59,743 nt of DNA from CAYUET01 sp964443875. Lineage in GTDB: Bacteria; Auribacterota; JAFGBW01. The notes below the pieces were generated by a model, which saw only the letters and a program-made list of their open reading frames with translations, ran no database searches and was not told where the DNA came from. The translations under genes were made by a program, and so were the position numbers. The stretch covers positions 1 to 59,743 of the forward strand of contig CAYUET010000015.1 in assembly GCA_964443875.1 (NCBI GenBank), written 5' to 3'. Positions 1-8,304 of this stretch are shown here, piece after piece (the stretch's first letter is position 1; each line of letters starts with the position of its first letter).

Positions 1-1
1 T

Positions 2-748
2 ATGTTGAATGCCTATTTTCTGTCCGTTGCAGCGGTTGTCCTTGCCGAGATGGGAGACAAGACCCAGCTACTGGCCATGGCCTTTGCCGCAAAGTTCAGA
101 TGGCAGACTGTACTCTGGGCTGTGTTTGCCGCCACCCTGATCAATCATCTTATGGCTGTTATTTTTGGAAATGTCATCACCCATTTTTTTCCCATAGCCT
201 GGGTCAAGCTGGCCGCCGCTGTATCCTTTATTCTTTTCGCTTTCTGGACGATCCGCGGGGATACCCTGGAAGGCGAGGATAAAAGAGAGGGATCAAGCCC
301 TTTCTGGACAGTGGCCGTTGCTTTTTTTCTTGCCGAGATGGGAGATAAGACCCAGCTCATGACCATGAGCCTTGCCGCGGATCAGGCTGTTCAGGTCGGC
401 GGGTCAGGGTTTGGAGCCGGGGTTGCACAGATTGTTCCGGTCTGGATGGGAACCACCACAGGTATGATTATTGCCGATGCTTTTGGAATTGGCATGGGCG
501 TAGTGCTTCACAAGTATATTCCTGAAAAAGTAGTGAAGTGGGTTGCCGCCTTATGCTTTGCCGCCTTCGGATTTTTGGGAATGGACGGGGCTCTGGATGA
601 ACTTATTTCCGCAGACAACACGTCTCTTTATCACGCTCTTTTGCTCGCGGGGATTCCGGTTGTAGTCTTCTGCATGTGGCTTGTTTCCCGTTACACGGGT
701 GTTGAAATGGAGGAAGGGGCCTCTGTTCCCCCTACCAATAATTCTTAA
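2..748 (+). CDS. GDT1/TMEM165 (UPF0016) family cation transporter
   Basis: Multi-pass inner-membrane protein of 248 residues, probably exporting Mn2+ or exchanging Ca2+/Mn2+ for protons. The family signature E-x-G-D-K-T occurs twice, at residues 16-21 (EMGDKTQLL) and near residue 113 (EMGDKTQLM), in two inverted halves of about three hydrophobic helices each, as in full-length GDT1 proteins. The halves are joined by a short charged linker (GDTLEGEDKREG). The start lies one base inside the window, but the usual spacing of about 15 residues before the first motif shows the N-terminus is complete. Its promoter, and any manganese riboswitch, would lie outside the window. The radical SAM gene follows after 6 nt, so the two are probably co-transcribed, without an obvious functional link. 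Confidence 0.9.
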   Translation: MLNAYFLSVAAVVLAEMGDKTQLLAMAFAAKFRWQTVLWAVFAATLINHLMAVIFGNVITHFFPIAWVKLAAAVSFILFAFWTIRGDTLEGEDKREGSSPFWTVAVAFFLAEMGDKTQLMTMSLAADQAVQVGGSGFGAGVAQIVPVWMGTTTGMIIADAFGIGMGVVLHKYIPEKVVKWVAALCFAAFGFLGMDGALDELISADNTSLYHALLLAGIPVVVFCMWLVSRYTGVEMEEGASVPPTNNS

Positions 749-754
749 CGGGAA

Positions 755-2059
755 ATGAGAATGCAAAACCGTTTTTCCATTGAAGAAAAAGGAAACCAGT
801 CTTTTCTCCTGGATGGCTGGAGTCATCAGGTGTTTGAACTTAATGAGTCCTCGGTCTGTATTTTTAAAAATTATCTTCAGGGCTTGGACAGTGAAGAATG
901 CGCACAGGACCTCTCTGAAAGGTTCGAAGGGCTTGATACGGAAACAGCCCTTAAAGAGGTTGAAGAATTTTTTCATTTGCTGAAAACCCGCCAGCTTTTA
1001 AATTCAGGAACAGCCAGGTCGCATCTCCCTCCTTTGAGGAAAATTACCTTTGCCGTAACGGCCCGTTGCAATCTTACCTGCAAGCATTGCTTCGGAGCCA
1101 GCACACTTGAAAGCCGGGAGGATTTCCCCCTGGAACTTTTTAAAAAAATCATTTCGGAAATCCACTCTTTGGGAATAAGAAGCATCACTCTTTTCGGCGG
1201 AGAGCCCTTCATGAGGAAAGATATCTGGGAGCTCATGGACTATCTCCGGTCCAGCCGGGTTTTATTTCAGATCAATACCAACGCCACCCTCCTGGATAAG
1301 GCTTCGGCCAGACGTTTGAAGGAGCAGGGAGTGGTTAATGTGACGGCAAGCCTGGATGGATCCGTGGCAGAAGTTCATGATGCGTTGCGGGGCAGTGGAA
1401 ATTTTCAAAGAGCACTTGCAGGCATCCGGGCCCTGGTTGAGGCGGGGATTCCGGTCCTTCTTTCCACGATAGTGACCCACCTGAATGCCCATGACCTTGA
1501 CGCCATGGTTCAGAAGGCGCTGGAACTTAAGGTGAAGAATATCCGTTTCAATGAAATTCATTTCAGCGGAAATGCGGAATGTTTTGAAAAGGAAATGGCC
1601 CTTACAAAGGAAGAGAGAGAAAAGGTTTACAATGAGGTTTCCCGGTTAAAAAAGAAATACGGGGATTTTATTCTGGGATCCTGGCCGGAAGTCTGCAGTC
1701 TGATTCAGAAAAGAAAGCCGGAAAAGCCGGCCTCCTCTCCGGTGCTGATTGTTCCGCCCTGCGGGGCGGCCATGGGCAGCCTTTGCATACGGCCTGACGG
1801 AGGGGTGACCCCCTGCGAGATTCTCTGGGATACGGTCTGCGGAAATGTAAAGGAATCTTCCCTTCAGGAAATTTATTATGAAAGTGAAGGAATGAATGCC
1901 TTCCGAAGGCCTTTGATTCTGGGGCAGGAGGAATTGGGAAAATGCCGGGAGTGTGCTTTGCTTAAAACCTGTTTTACCGGGCACCGCTGTGCTCCCTATT
2001 TTTTCAAAGGCGCAAGTCTGGAGGAAAAGGCCCTGAAAACCTGCTGGGCCAGAGATTAA
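755..2059 (+). CDS. Radical SAM/SPASM protein with N-terminal PqqD-like (RRE) domain
   Basis: A 434-residue fusion typical of peptide (RiPP) maturases. Residues 1 to about 85 look like a PqqD-type recognition domain (a beta-rich stretch, then helices ending in LKTRQLL). The radical SAM core carries the 4Fe-4S motif C105-x3-C109-x2-C112 (CNLTCKHC) and a GGEPFM motif. The C-terminal part is SPASM-like: cysteines in PPCGA, SLCIRPDG, TPCEI and VCGNV, then CRECALLKTC and RCAPY, ending with TCW. By family knowledge it would modify a peptide recognised by the RRE domain using S-adenosylmethionine radical chemistry. No precursor peptide gene is visible next to it: upstream is a transporter and downstream the convergent HNH gene overlaps its stop by 4 nt. 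An ATG at 761 is an alternative start. Sactipeptide, quinohaem or other maturase roles cannot be separated here. Confidence 0.85.
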   Translation: MRMQNRFSIEEKGNQSFLLDGWSHQVFELNESSVCIFKNYLQGLDSEECAQDLSERFEGLDTETALKEVEEFFHLLKTRQLLNSGTARSHLPPLRKITFAVTARCNLTCKHCFGASTLESREDFPLELFKKIISEIHSLGIRSITLFGGEPFMRKDIWELMDYLRSSRVLFQINTNATLLDKASARRLKEQGVVNVTASLDGSVAEVHDALRGSGNFQRALAGIRALVEAGIPVLLSTIVTHLNAHDLDAMVQKALELKVKNIRFNEIHFSGNAECFEKEMALTKEEREKVYNEVSRLKKKYGDFILGSWPEVCSLIQKRKPEKPASSPVLIVPPCGAAMGSLCIRPDGGVTPCEILWDTVCGNVKESSLQEIYYESEGMNAFRRPLILGQEELGKCRECALLKTCFTGHRCAPYFFKGASLEEKALKTCWARD

Positions 2060-2376
2060 TCCTTTGGGGCAGAAGGAGGATTGTTTTCCTTACGGAGTTT
2101 CTGAAGGATAAGTTCTGCGGGAGTGAAGCAGGATTTTTTATTGTTGCATTCCTTGCAGCAGGGTACACAGTTTCCTCTGGTGCTTTTCCCCCCACGGGCA
2201 ACCGGAACCAGATGATCCATGGTCAGTTCGTCGGCTGAAAATTTTTTCCCGCAAAAATGACAGATTCCTTCAGCAAGCTTTTGTCCCCACCATTGGGAGG
2301 CTCTTAATTCCCTTGCCTTTTCTCGTTCCCGGGCAATGTGTTTTTCATCCCTGCGGATGGGCACCCAGTCTTCCAT
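2056..2376 (-). CDS. Small HNH endonuclease
   Basis: A 106-residue basic protein with a compact HNH/beta-beta-alpha-metal nuclease fold. A zinc knuckle CHFC...CVPCCKEC surrounds the core DHLVPVARGGKSTRGN, where the D-H pair and the following N are the metal and catalytic residues of the family. The N-terminus is charged and helical (REREKARELRAS). It starts 2 nt after the rfbC stop and has no Shine-Dalgarno sequence of its own, so translation is likely coupled to rfbC. Stand-alone HNH proteins of this size occur as general nucleases, restriction-like enzymes or mobile-element remnants; nothing here decides between them. The 3' end overlaps the convergent radical SAM gene by 4 nt. Confidence 0.8.
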   Translation of the reverse strand: MEDWVPIRRDEKHIAREREKARELRASQWWGQKLAEGICHFCGKKFSADELTMDHLVPVARGGKSTRGNCVPCCKECNNKKSCFTPAELILQKLRKENNPPSAPKD

Positions 2377-2378
2377 AT

Positions 2379-3002
2379 TTATTTATACTGGAAATGGTTT
2401 GAACGGGGGTCTTCACTCCAGGCTTTAAGAGAAAATCCGTTTTTGTCCTTATCGGTCATGAGTGCGCCCTTCCGGACAATCCCGTCAAAAAATTTTTTCA
2501 GTTTTTGATCACATAAGGACCAGTCAATATCCGGGCTTAAAGGTGAAATTCCGGCCTCTCCATTCGGGTTATACTGCGCGGTGCAGTAGTACTCAATCAG
2601 GGTGGGTTTGTTGAAGAAGTTTCCATGGGCAAACCCCGGTGGAACCCAGATCCATTCTCCGTAATCAAGATCGGGAGAAGCGGGCATGTCACAGGCAATG
2701 ATTTTTCCGAAGGTGGGCGAGCCTTTGCGGATGTCCATGACCATATCGATCATGCGGCCGCTTAAGGTACGCACCAGTTTGCCCATCGCCGGATCAAACT
2801 GGAAGTGGATTCCGCGTATAGTCCCTTTTTTTGAAAAGCTTTCATTGCTCTGGAAAAATTCCAGGTCTTTGAGAAAATCAATTCCGTTGAAATCGTTTCT
2901 GCGGAAGGATTCCGTAAAATATCCCCGGTGGTCAGGAAATCTTGCAAAACGGAGAACTTTAACATCAGGGATGGCTAGTGATTTAATTTCAATGATTTTC
3001 AT
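2379..3002 (-). CDS. rfbC: dTDP-4-dehydrorhamnose 3,5-epimerase (RmlC)
   Basis: Cytosolic cupin enzyme that epimerises dTDP-4-keto-6-deoxyglucose at C3 and C5 on the route to dTDP-L-rhamnose for surface polysaccharide. The 207-residue product shows the family path: FPDHRGYFTESF near the start, RGIHFQ with the catalytic His, GRMIDMVMDIR, a WVPPGFAHGNFF cupin strand, EYYCTAQYNP and SPDIDW. The ATG at 3002 is chosen over an upstream start at 3053 because an AAGGA lies about 10 nt before it and the protein then begins at the conserved MKIIEI. No rfbA, rfbB or rfbD is present nearby, so the rest of the pathway must lie elsewhere. The HNH gene follows after 2 nt. The undecaprenyl-phosphate sugar transferase at 6.6 kb would fit the same envelope polysaccharide process. 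Confidence 0.92.
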   Translation of the reverse strand: MKIIEIKSLAIPDVKVLRFARFPDHRGYFTESFRRNDFNGIDFLKDLEFFQSNESFSKKGTIRGIHFQFDPAMGKLVRTLSGRMIDMVMDIRKGSPTFGKIIACDMPASPDLDYGEWIWVPPGFAHGNFFNKPTLIEYYCTAQYNPNGEAGISPLSPDIDWSLCDQKLKKFFDGIVRKGALMTDKDKNGFSLKAWSEDPRSNHFQYK

Positions 3003-3036
3003 AATAGAGGAATCCTTCTTAAGCGTGACAAAAACT

Positions 3037-3065
3037 TTGTTTTTCAGGAACAACTTTAGTATAAT
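3037..3065 (+). promoter_or_regulatory. Sigma-70-type promoter for the secreted coiled-coil protein
   Basis: TTGTTT at 3037-3042, a 17-nt spacer and a perfect TATAAT at 3060-3065. A good ribosome site (AGGAG, 3097-3101) precedes the ATG at 3108. Confidence 0.6.
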
Positions 3066-3107
3066 TCAGAATAAAAAAAAAGAATTATCTGTAATCAGGA
3101 GTTATAA

Positions 3108-3701
3108 ATGAACCTTATTTTACGTTCATTCCTATTTTTGCTTTTGTGTCTGCCTGCCATCCAGGCTGCAAAAGTATCGCGGATCACCGGTTATTCGGAT
3201 AAAACGTTTCAAAATAATTCACAAAAAGAGGAGCTCATCCAGACCGCGGAACAGATTGAGAGTGCCTTGAAAATCGTTCAGGAAAAAGATCTTCGGAGCT
3301 ACAACACCCTGATCAAGATACGTATTTCCAATTTTGATAAATTTCTGGCAGACCTTCAGCAATGGATGGATGATAGCAATCCTTCCAAAACAAGCCGTGA
3401 GAAAAAACGGCTCAATATGCTTCTCAGAAAAATTGATTTTGAACTGGCAGAGCTTTCACAGGCGCTTTCCAAAGAAACTGATGAAATCAAAAAAGTGGAA
3501 TTTCAAAATCAGATTTGTCAGAAAGTCTCGGAAAGAATCAGCGGGGAAATTGAACAGGAGAAGCTGTTTGTCCGGCTGAAAAAAATGGAGCTTGGCCATG
3601 AGGAGACAAAGCTCATTCAGAAAATCAGAAGCCGTGAAATGAAGGAAAAAGAACTGCTTTCACGTTATATTCCTGAGACTGAAGTCGGGGAGATTTCATA
3701 G
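3108..3701 (+). CDS. Exported coiled-coil protein of unknown function
   Basis: I do not recognise this 197-residue protein. It opens with a clear signal peptide (positive start, then a leucine-rich core, cleavage probably after AIQA at about residue 20). The mature part is highly charged and almost entirely predicted helical, with heptad-like Leu/Ile spacing (for example LQQWMDD, MLLRKIDFELAELSQAL, IRSREMKEKELLSR), so an elongated periplasmic coiled coil is likely. The start is well supported: AGGAG lies 6 nt upstream and a promoter with perfect TATAAT sits about 40 nt further up. It stands alone, divergent from rfbC and convergent with the zinc-ribbon bactofilin. It could be a periplasmic adaptor or chaperone-like protein, but no specific family is claimed. 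Confidence 0.75.
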   Translation: MNLILRSFLFLLLCLPAIQAAKVSRITGYSDKTFQNNSQKEELIQTAEQIESALKIVQEKDLRSYNTLIKIRISNFDKFLADLQQWMDDSNPSKTSREKKRLNMLLRKIDFELAELSQALSKETDEIKKVEFQNQICQKVSERISGEIEQEKLFVRLKKMELGHEETKLIQKIRSREMKEKELLSRYIPETEVGEIS

Positions 3702-3740
3702 AATTTAAAGCGGCGAGGCGAAGCCATCCAGGCTTTTCAA

Positions 3741-4496
3741 TCAGGCTTCAGGCTTCTGTTCTGCAGGAGGATTGATCACGGCTTTCCCTACAAAGCCGGC
3801 CCCTTCATTCATAATCATAGCCGGGGCAATGATGCTTCCCACCACAAGACAGCCTTCATTTAAAATAACCCGGTTTTCAGCGGTGATTTTTCCGTCAATG
3901 CGTCCGTCAATAACCGCGATTCCCACATTGAGATTGGCTTTGACTTCGGCCCCGGTAGCAATACGGATTTCACCGCGAGTTTCCAGTTCACCATGAAAAC
4001 GGCCTTTGATTTTATAATCCTGAAGATTGATTCTCTGGCCGCATTTTTCACAAAAGGAAGCCAGGGCTATGCTCGGCACTTCCTGATTTGTGTTGCAGTT
4101 GAAACATTTAATTTTTCTCATGGTGCTGCCGTGAGCCTGGGTTGAGGAAGCAGGCGTTTTTTGGGGCTGCATTACAGACGGTGGCGGTATCGGAGAACCA
4201 ATCTCCTCCGGTATTTTTGCCGACGGATTCTGAAGCGGTTGTTTTGGAATTTCACTGCTGGAAACGGGGGATCCTGTTTTTTCTCCTGATGCTGAAAGAG
4301 GAGGAGTCAGAGGAGCTGGGGTAACAGGAGAGAAATCTGCCTCCGTTTTTTTCAAGGCTTTTTTGGTATAAATAGTCTTTTTGCAGCTTTTGCAGAAAAT
4401 GGCGGAAATACTTTCAGAAACCATCTGTTTCTGTCCGCAATTAGGGCATTCGATTTCAATCTGGGGTTCTGAGTTTTTGGGTTTAAACCAGTTCAT
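3741..4496 (-). CDS. Bactofilin-domain protein with two zinc ribbons
   Basis: A 251-residue protein combining two CxxC-type zinc ribbons with a C-terminal polymer-forming (bactofilin) domain. The first ribbon is at residues 18-40 (CPNCG...CKSCKK) and the second near 130-155 (CFNCN...CEKCGQ), separated by a Pro/Ser/Glu-rich disordered linker. The last 90 residues have the glycine-spaced short beta strands of bactofilins (GRFHGELETRGEIRIATGAEV, VIDGRIDGKITAENRVILNEG). Bactofilins assemble cytoplasmic filaments that act in cell shape, septation or localisation. The zinc ribbons may tether partners or nucleic acid (inference). It lies 25 nt downstream of a second bactofilin gene, so the two probably form an operon and may co-polymerise. 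Confidence 0.85.
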   Translation of the reverse strand: MNWFKPKNSEPQIEIECPNCGQKQMVSESISAIFCKSCKKTIYTKKALKKTEADFSPVTPAPLTPPLSASGEKTGSPVSSSEIPKQPLQNPSAKIPEEIGSPIPPPSVMQPQKTPASSTQAHGSTMRKIKCFNCNTNQEVPSIALASFCEKCGQRINLQDYKIKGRFHGELETRGEIRIATGAEVKANLNVGIAVIDGRIDGKITAENRVILNEGCLVVGSIIAPAMIMNEGAGFVGKAVINPPAEQKPEA

Positions 4497-4521
4497 GGGG
4501 AATTCTCAGGATCAAACGATA

Positions 4522-5043
4522 TTAGAATTTTTTATCGTTCTTTTTTTCATCTTTTACAGGACCTAAATCTTCCTTCTGAATGGTCAGTTCCACTTTTTCA
4601 TTGTTGGGATTGACATTGCAATGACCCACGAAAGAAACGCCTTCGGCAATGACCAGTTTTTTGGCCTTGATATCCCCGAAAAGCTGAGCAGACTGACGGA
4701 GATCAATTTTATCTTCCGCCTGAACATTGCCCTGAATTTTACCTTCGACAATGATGTTGCCGACTTTGATTTCGGCTTTGACTACACCTGTTTTTCCGAT
4801 GAACAGAGTCCCTTTGGAATGAATTTCTCCTTCAAACTGGCCGTCTATCCTTAAAAAGGATTTAAAACTGATGGATCCGCTGAATACGGCATCTGCGCTT
4901 AAAAGCGAATCATTTTTTTTGCTCGTATCAAAATTAGCGTTGGGATTGTTCAGGTCATTTTCCTTGGACAACATGGAAGTATCCTCCTCTTTATCGATAG
5001 AATCCTTGTTAATACTGTCAAGTTTTTTAAGAATGAAACTCAC
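4522..5043 (-). CDS. Bactofilin family cytoskeletal protein
   Basis: A 173-residue bactofilin: a disordered, charged N-terminal tail of about 50 residues, then the right-handed beta-helical domain with repeating hydrophobic/glycine strands (RIDGQFEGEIHSKGTLFIG, KVGNIIVEGKIQGNVQA, DIKAKKLVIAEGVSFVGH) and a charged tail. The family forms nucleotide-independent polymers underneath the membrane. The start is supported by AAAGGAG 9-10 nt upstream, and a good promoter (TTGACG-17-TACTAT) lies a little further up. It is the first gene of a two-gene unit with the zinc-ribbon bactofilin; having both suggests a heteropolymer or a scaffold plus adaptor (inference). Confidence 0.9.
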   Translation of the reverse strand: MSFILKKLDSINKDSIDKEEDTSMLSKENDLNNPNANFDTSKKNDSLLSADAVFSGSISFKSFLRIDGQFEGEIHSKGTLFIGKTGVVKAEIKVGNIIVEGKIQGNVQAEDKIDLRQSAQLFGDIKAKKLVIAEGVSFVGHCNVNPNNEKVELTIQKEDLGPVKDEKKNDKKF

Positions 5044-5070
5044 AAAAATCTCCTTTGATTTTGTAAAGTC

Positions 5071-5099
5071 ATAGTAATGTCTCCATCCTTAAGCGTCAA
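5071..5099 (-). promoter_or_regulatory. Promoter of the bactofilin pair
   Basis: On the minus strand TTGACG (5099-5094), a 17-nt spacer and TACTAT (5076-5071), 28 nt before the bactofilin ATG. The match is 5/6 and 4/6. Confidence 0.55.
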
Positions 5100-5156
5100 G
5101 CAGTTTGTAAGTAAAACCTCATGTTTTTTTTTTACAATTTCTTTCAGTTTTTATCG

Positions 5157-5185
5157 TTGACATGGAGGTCAAAAAAAATAATGAT
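5157..5185 (+). promoter_or_regulatory. Promoter of the porin gene
   Basis: A perfect TTGACA at 5157-5162, a 17-nt spacer and AATGAT at 5180-5185 (4/6). It is followed by an AT-rich leader and a strong GGGGGAG ribosome site before the porin ATG at 5278. Confidence 0.5.
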
Positions 5186-5277
5186 ATTGCATCACTTTTT
5201 AAGACCGGGTAAAAAATCTTTCGGCAATTTTATTACAATCATTCCAAAAACATTCCAAAAAATGGGGGAGAAAAACC

Positions 5278-6501
5278 ATGAAAAACATTTGGATCAAACA
5301 AATTCTAGCCGTTTTAGCAACGGCCGGGATAAGCCTTTCTGTCGTTGCGGGCGGTCTGCCTGAAGATAATAGAAATGATGATCTGGCCCGTGAACTGGCC
5401 AAGTCACAGAATGCTCTCGATAAAGAGAAAAACAGAAATGATGCCCTTGAACAGAAAGTGAATGACCTTTCCAATAAATTCGATGAACTTGCAGCAAAAG
5501 AGCCTGCCAAGGCAGAACCCTTTGAACTCCCGATTCACGGGTATATCGCGACAAGCTATGCGGATCCGGATGTCGATGGAGTTCCGGGTACTTTTGACCA
5601 GGAAGTGGTTGATCTTAATTTTACCTATAAATTGAATGATACCTTTTTAGCCTATGCCGATATTGCCTATCTGGATGGTTCAGAGATCAGTGTTGATAAT
5701 GGATCCGTCGAAGGCGTTGGCGATGTGCAGGTTTATGAAGCATGGTTGGACACCCGTCTGGCCGGAGATATGCTGGTAATGAAAATAGGAAAATTTTACA
5801 CCCCTTTCGGACAGTGGATGCCCAATGAAATTCCTACGACAACACTTTCTGTTTTTGATCCCATTCTTGTAAACTGGAGCATTGTTCCCAGTGCGACTAC
5901 GGGTATTCAGGAATATGGAACCTATGAGCTGGGCGATATCAAACTGACCCAGGCTGTCTATGTCGGCAATGGAAAATCCTATTATCCGCACAGCGATGAT
6001 CAGGATACCAACAAGGCCCTGGGTTCAAGAATCGGTATTATTGTTCCTTTCGGTTCCGAGGAAACGGACGGTTTGAGCGCGGGGATCAGCGGTTATATCG
6101 GCCGTGATTCATCCGATGAGAACGATTATCAGGAAAAGGCCTGGGGACTGGATACCCGTCTTGACCTTTTCGATGTCACCTTAAGATTTGAAACCATTAA
6201 GTCCAGAACCAACGTGGATGAGTTTTCCCCCGGTGAAGAAGGACATATCTGGAGATTTGCATGGTTTGGTCAGGCTTCCTACAATTTCCTTGAAAAATAT
6301 GATGTGTTTTACCGTCATGATGTCGGGGATCAGGATTATCGTTACGTCAATTCCGGTGATATCCGGATAAATTCCTGCGGTATGTCCTATCGTCCGATCA
6401 CACCGGTTGTCTTCAAATTTCAGTTTGACCGCTACGATGTGGATGAAGATGCTTTAGGCGAATATAATGTTTACAGCGGTCAGGCCGCTGTACAGTTCTA
6501 A
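5278..6501 (+). CDS. Outer-membrane porin, LbtU-like
   Basis: A 407-residue outer-membrane beta-barrel protein. It begins with a signal peptide (about 25 residues), then a short periplasmic coiled coil (about residues 30-75, DDLARELAKSQNALDKEKN and following), then a barrel of alternating amphipathic strands, many ending in aromatic residues, and a terminal phenylalanine (AAVQF) as recognised by the BAM machinery. The coiled coil plus barrel layout and the GYIATSYADPDVDG entry resemble LbtU-type siderophore porins and OprO/P-like porins; the substrate is not predictable. It has a strong ribosome site (GGGGGAG), its own promoter and a strong terminator, so it is a monocistronic and probably abundant protein. 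Confidence 0.8.
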   Translation: MKNIWIKQILAVLATAGISLSVVAGGLPEDNRNDDLARELAKSQNALDKEKNRNDALEQKVNDLSNKFDELAAKEPAKAEPFELPIHGYIATSYADPDVDGVPGTFDQEVVDLNFTYKLNDTFLAYADIAYLDGSEISVDNGSVEGVGDVQVYEAWLDTRLAGDMLVMKIGKFYTPFGQWMPNEIPTTTLSVFDPILVNWSIVPSATTGIQEYGTYELGDIKLTQAVYVGNGKSYYPHSDDQDTNKALGSRIGIIVPFGSEETDGLSAGISGYIGRDSSDENDYQEKAWGLDTRLDLFDVTLRFETIKSRTNVDEFSPGEEGHIWRFAWFGQASYNFLEKYDVFYRHDVGDQDYRYVNSGDIRINSCGMSYRPITPVVFKFQFDRYDVDEDALGEYNVYSGQAAVQF

Positions 6502-6522
6502 TTATTCTTGATATTTTTATTT

Positions 6523-6558
6523 AAAGGCAGCATTCTTTCATGGAATGCTGCCTTTTTT
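6523..6558 (+). terminator. Rho-independent terminator after the porin
   Basis: A perfect 13-bp stem (arms at 6523-6535 and 6543-6555), a 7-nt loop and a T tract, starting 21 nt after the porin stop codon. Confidence 0.92.
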
Positions 6559-6618
6559 ATTTAGAGCTGAAATTTTTAAAATGGCCGTTGAGCGGCCGAC
6601 AGAGAGAGTGGAAAAGAT

Positions 6619-8031
6619 ATGGCGAGGCGAGGTTATTCCCTGTTGTTCGCAACAGGTTTATTTTTAAGTGATATTTTTTGTGTTATCCTTGGATATGGCC
6701 TGACTTTTTATATGCGGTTTCATTATTACCGTTTCCTACCTTTTTTGCCTCAACCCAGCGAGATTCCTCTCTTTTCGGTTTATGCCCAGGCTTTGCCCAT
6801 TGTTGTTTTTGTGTTGGTGCTTTGTTTTTATGGAGGAGGTCTTTATCGGGAAAGTCTTTCGTTCCGGCGCATTATCCGGATAGGCAATATTGCCAAACAG
6901 ATTTTTTACTGGCTTTTGATTTTGACGGCATTAAGTAGCCTTTACCGGAATATCAGTTTTTCAAGAGTATTTATCCTTTTATTGTTTCCCATGACGCTTT
7001 TCTTTGTGGTGATGGGGAGGTGGGCACTCATTCATTTTGAACTTCAGGTCCGGAAATGGCAGGGAAAAATAAGAAGAATTGTCATAGTCGGAGACGGGGA
7101 TATTCTAAAGAAACTTTCCTCGGCCTTTAAAAGGGATCATTTCCCCGGTTATTTTCTTCAAGGGTATATTTCCATCCGGAATCCTTTACCTCTGAATGAG
7201 CTTTCCTCTGTTCCCTGTCTGGGCAAAGTGGATCAGATTGAAGGCATTCTTGCCTCTTCCAAACCGGATGAAATTATCATTGCGACGGCTAATCTGGATC
7301 ATTCCCGGCTAACTCAGATCATTTCCATGTGTGACAGGAAAATGATCCAGTTTTATGTTGCGCCTGATATTTTCAGTTTTCTGACTTCAAAGGTTGAGAT
7401 GACTTCTGTAGGAGGCATTAATCTTCTGGGAATTCAGAAATTTCCCTTGGACAATGGTCTTCATCGTCTGGCTAAAAGATTACTGGACATCACGGGTTCT
7501 CTTTTTGCTTTAACTCTGCTGAGCTGGATTTTCATTCTTCTGGCTTTATTGATCAAGATTACTTCCAAAGGCCCAATCTTTTATAAACAGATCCGCTGCC
7601 GTGAAGATGGCCGTGAATTTCTGATGTATAAATTCAGGACCATGCGAATTGATGCGGAAAAACATACCGGTCCGGTCTGGGCATCCAAAGAGGATGCCCG
7701 CTGCACGCGTATAGGTTCCTTTTTACGATCCTTAAATCTCGATGAACTGCCGCAGATCTTCAATGTGCTTAAAGGCGAAATGTCCCTTGTGGGTCCGAGA
7801 CCTGAACGACCCCATTTTATTTCCAAATTTAAATTTGATATTCCCCGTTACATGTCGCGGCATTCGATTAAACCCGGGATGACAGGCTGGGCTCAGGTCA
7901 ACGGATTGAGAGGAAATACCTCCCTGGAGGAAAGGGTTAAATACGATATTTATTATATCGAAAATTGGAGCCTTTGGCTGGACATCAAGATATTATTCCT
8001 GACTTTTTTTTCATTTAAAAATGCGTATTAG
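6619..8031 (+). CDS. Undecaprenyl-phosphate sugar phosphotransferase (WcaJ/WbaP type)
   Basis: A 470-residue polytopic enzyme of the polyprenyl glycosylphosphotransferase family, which transfers a sugar-1-phosphate onto undecaprenyl phosphate to start an exopolysaccharide or O-antigen unit. The N-terminal half has four to five membrane helices followed by a Rossmann-like CoA-binding domain (IVIVGDGDILKKL, about residue 155). The C-terminal catalytic domain begins at KRLLDITGS (about 290) with the re-entrant helix, then MYKFRTMRIDAE, LRSLNLDELPQ, VGPRPERP and PGMTGWAQVNG, all canonical. A weak GA-rich ribosome site precedes the ATG. No other glycosyltransferase or Wzx/Wzy gene is adjacent, so it is an isolated initiating transferase. 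The hairpin repeat family begins just after its stop. Confidence 0.92.
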   Translation: MARRGYSLLFATGLFLSDIFCVILGYGLTFYMRFHYYRFLPFLPQPSEIPLFSVYAQALPIVVFVLVLCFYGGGLYRESLSFRRIIRIGNIAKQIFYWLLILTALSSLYRNISFSRVFILLLFPMTLFFVVMGRWALIHFELQVRKWQGKIRRIVIVGDGDILKKLSSAFKRDHFPGYFLQGYISIRNPLPLNELSSVPCLGKVDQIEGILASSKPDEIIIATANLDHSRLTQIISMCDRKMIQFYVAPDIFSFLTSKVEMTSVGGINLLGIQKFPLDNGLHRLAKRLLDITGSLFALTLLSWIFILLALLIKITSKGPIFYKQIRCREDGREFLMYKFRTMRIDAEKHTGPVWASKEDARCTRIGSFLRSLNLDELPQIFNVLKGEMSLVGPRPERPHFISKFKFDIPRYMSRHSIKPGMTGWAQVNGLRGNTSLEERVKYDIYYIENWSLWLDIKILFLTFFSFKNAY

Positions 8032-8110
8032 TGAGACTTGATTATTACTTCGCTTCTGCGAAGTAATAATCTTAGTCGAACTTATCCCTTACGTGCAGCG
8101 TAATGGGATC
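8032..8110 (+). repeat. Two-hairpin intergenic repeat, copy 1
   Basis: Hairpin 1 is perfect: arms 8040-8053 and 8058-8071 (14 bp) around the loop TTCT. A conserved linker (CTTAGTCGAACTTATC) leads to hairpin 2 (CCCTTACG at 8085-8093 region pairing with CGTAATGGG). The 38 nt at 8049-8086 recur exactly at 8160-8197. A diverged relative with the same layout is at 58859. It follows the sugar transferase stop directly and could also terminate transcription, but lacks a T tract. Confidence 0.8.
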
Positions 8111-8159
8111 GGTTACAAAACCTGAAAAGTAAAAGAAAGAAAATCCCCGTTAATCCATT

Positions 8160-8197
8160 TTCGCTTCTGCGAAGTAATAATCTTAGTCGAACTTATC
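8160..8197 (+). repeat. Two-hairpin intergenic repeat, partial copy 2
   Basis: A 38-nt exact repeat of 8049-8086, containing half of hairpin 1 and the linker but neither the left arm nor hairpin 2. It looks like a partial duplication. Confidence 0.85.
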
Positions 8198-8236
8198 ATC
8201 CCCTTCTTCTCCTGATTTAGGATTTACAGAAAAAGA

Positions 8237-8274
8237 TTGCATAAATAGTTTTATTATGGTATACAGGTACCTGT
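8237..8274 (+). promoter_or_regulatory. Promoter and palindromic site of the small-peptide unit
   Basis: TTGCAT (8237-8242), a 17-nt spacer and TATACA (8260-8265). A perfect 12-bp palindrome ACAGGTACCTGT (8263-8274) overlaps the end of the -10 box and the expected start point near 8272, a typical position for a repressor site. Operator function is inferred only from position and symmetry. Confidence 0.6.
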
Positions 8275-8304
8275 TTACTAATTATAATGAAAGGAGGGCG
8301 ACCT

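Noticed and set aside
8287..8304. Upstream ATG of the small exported peptide
   Set aside because: The strong Shine-Dalgarno sequence lies inside this extension, so 8305 is the real start.
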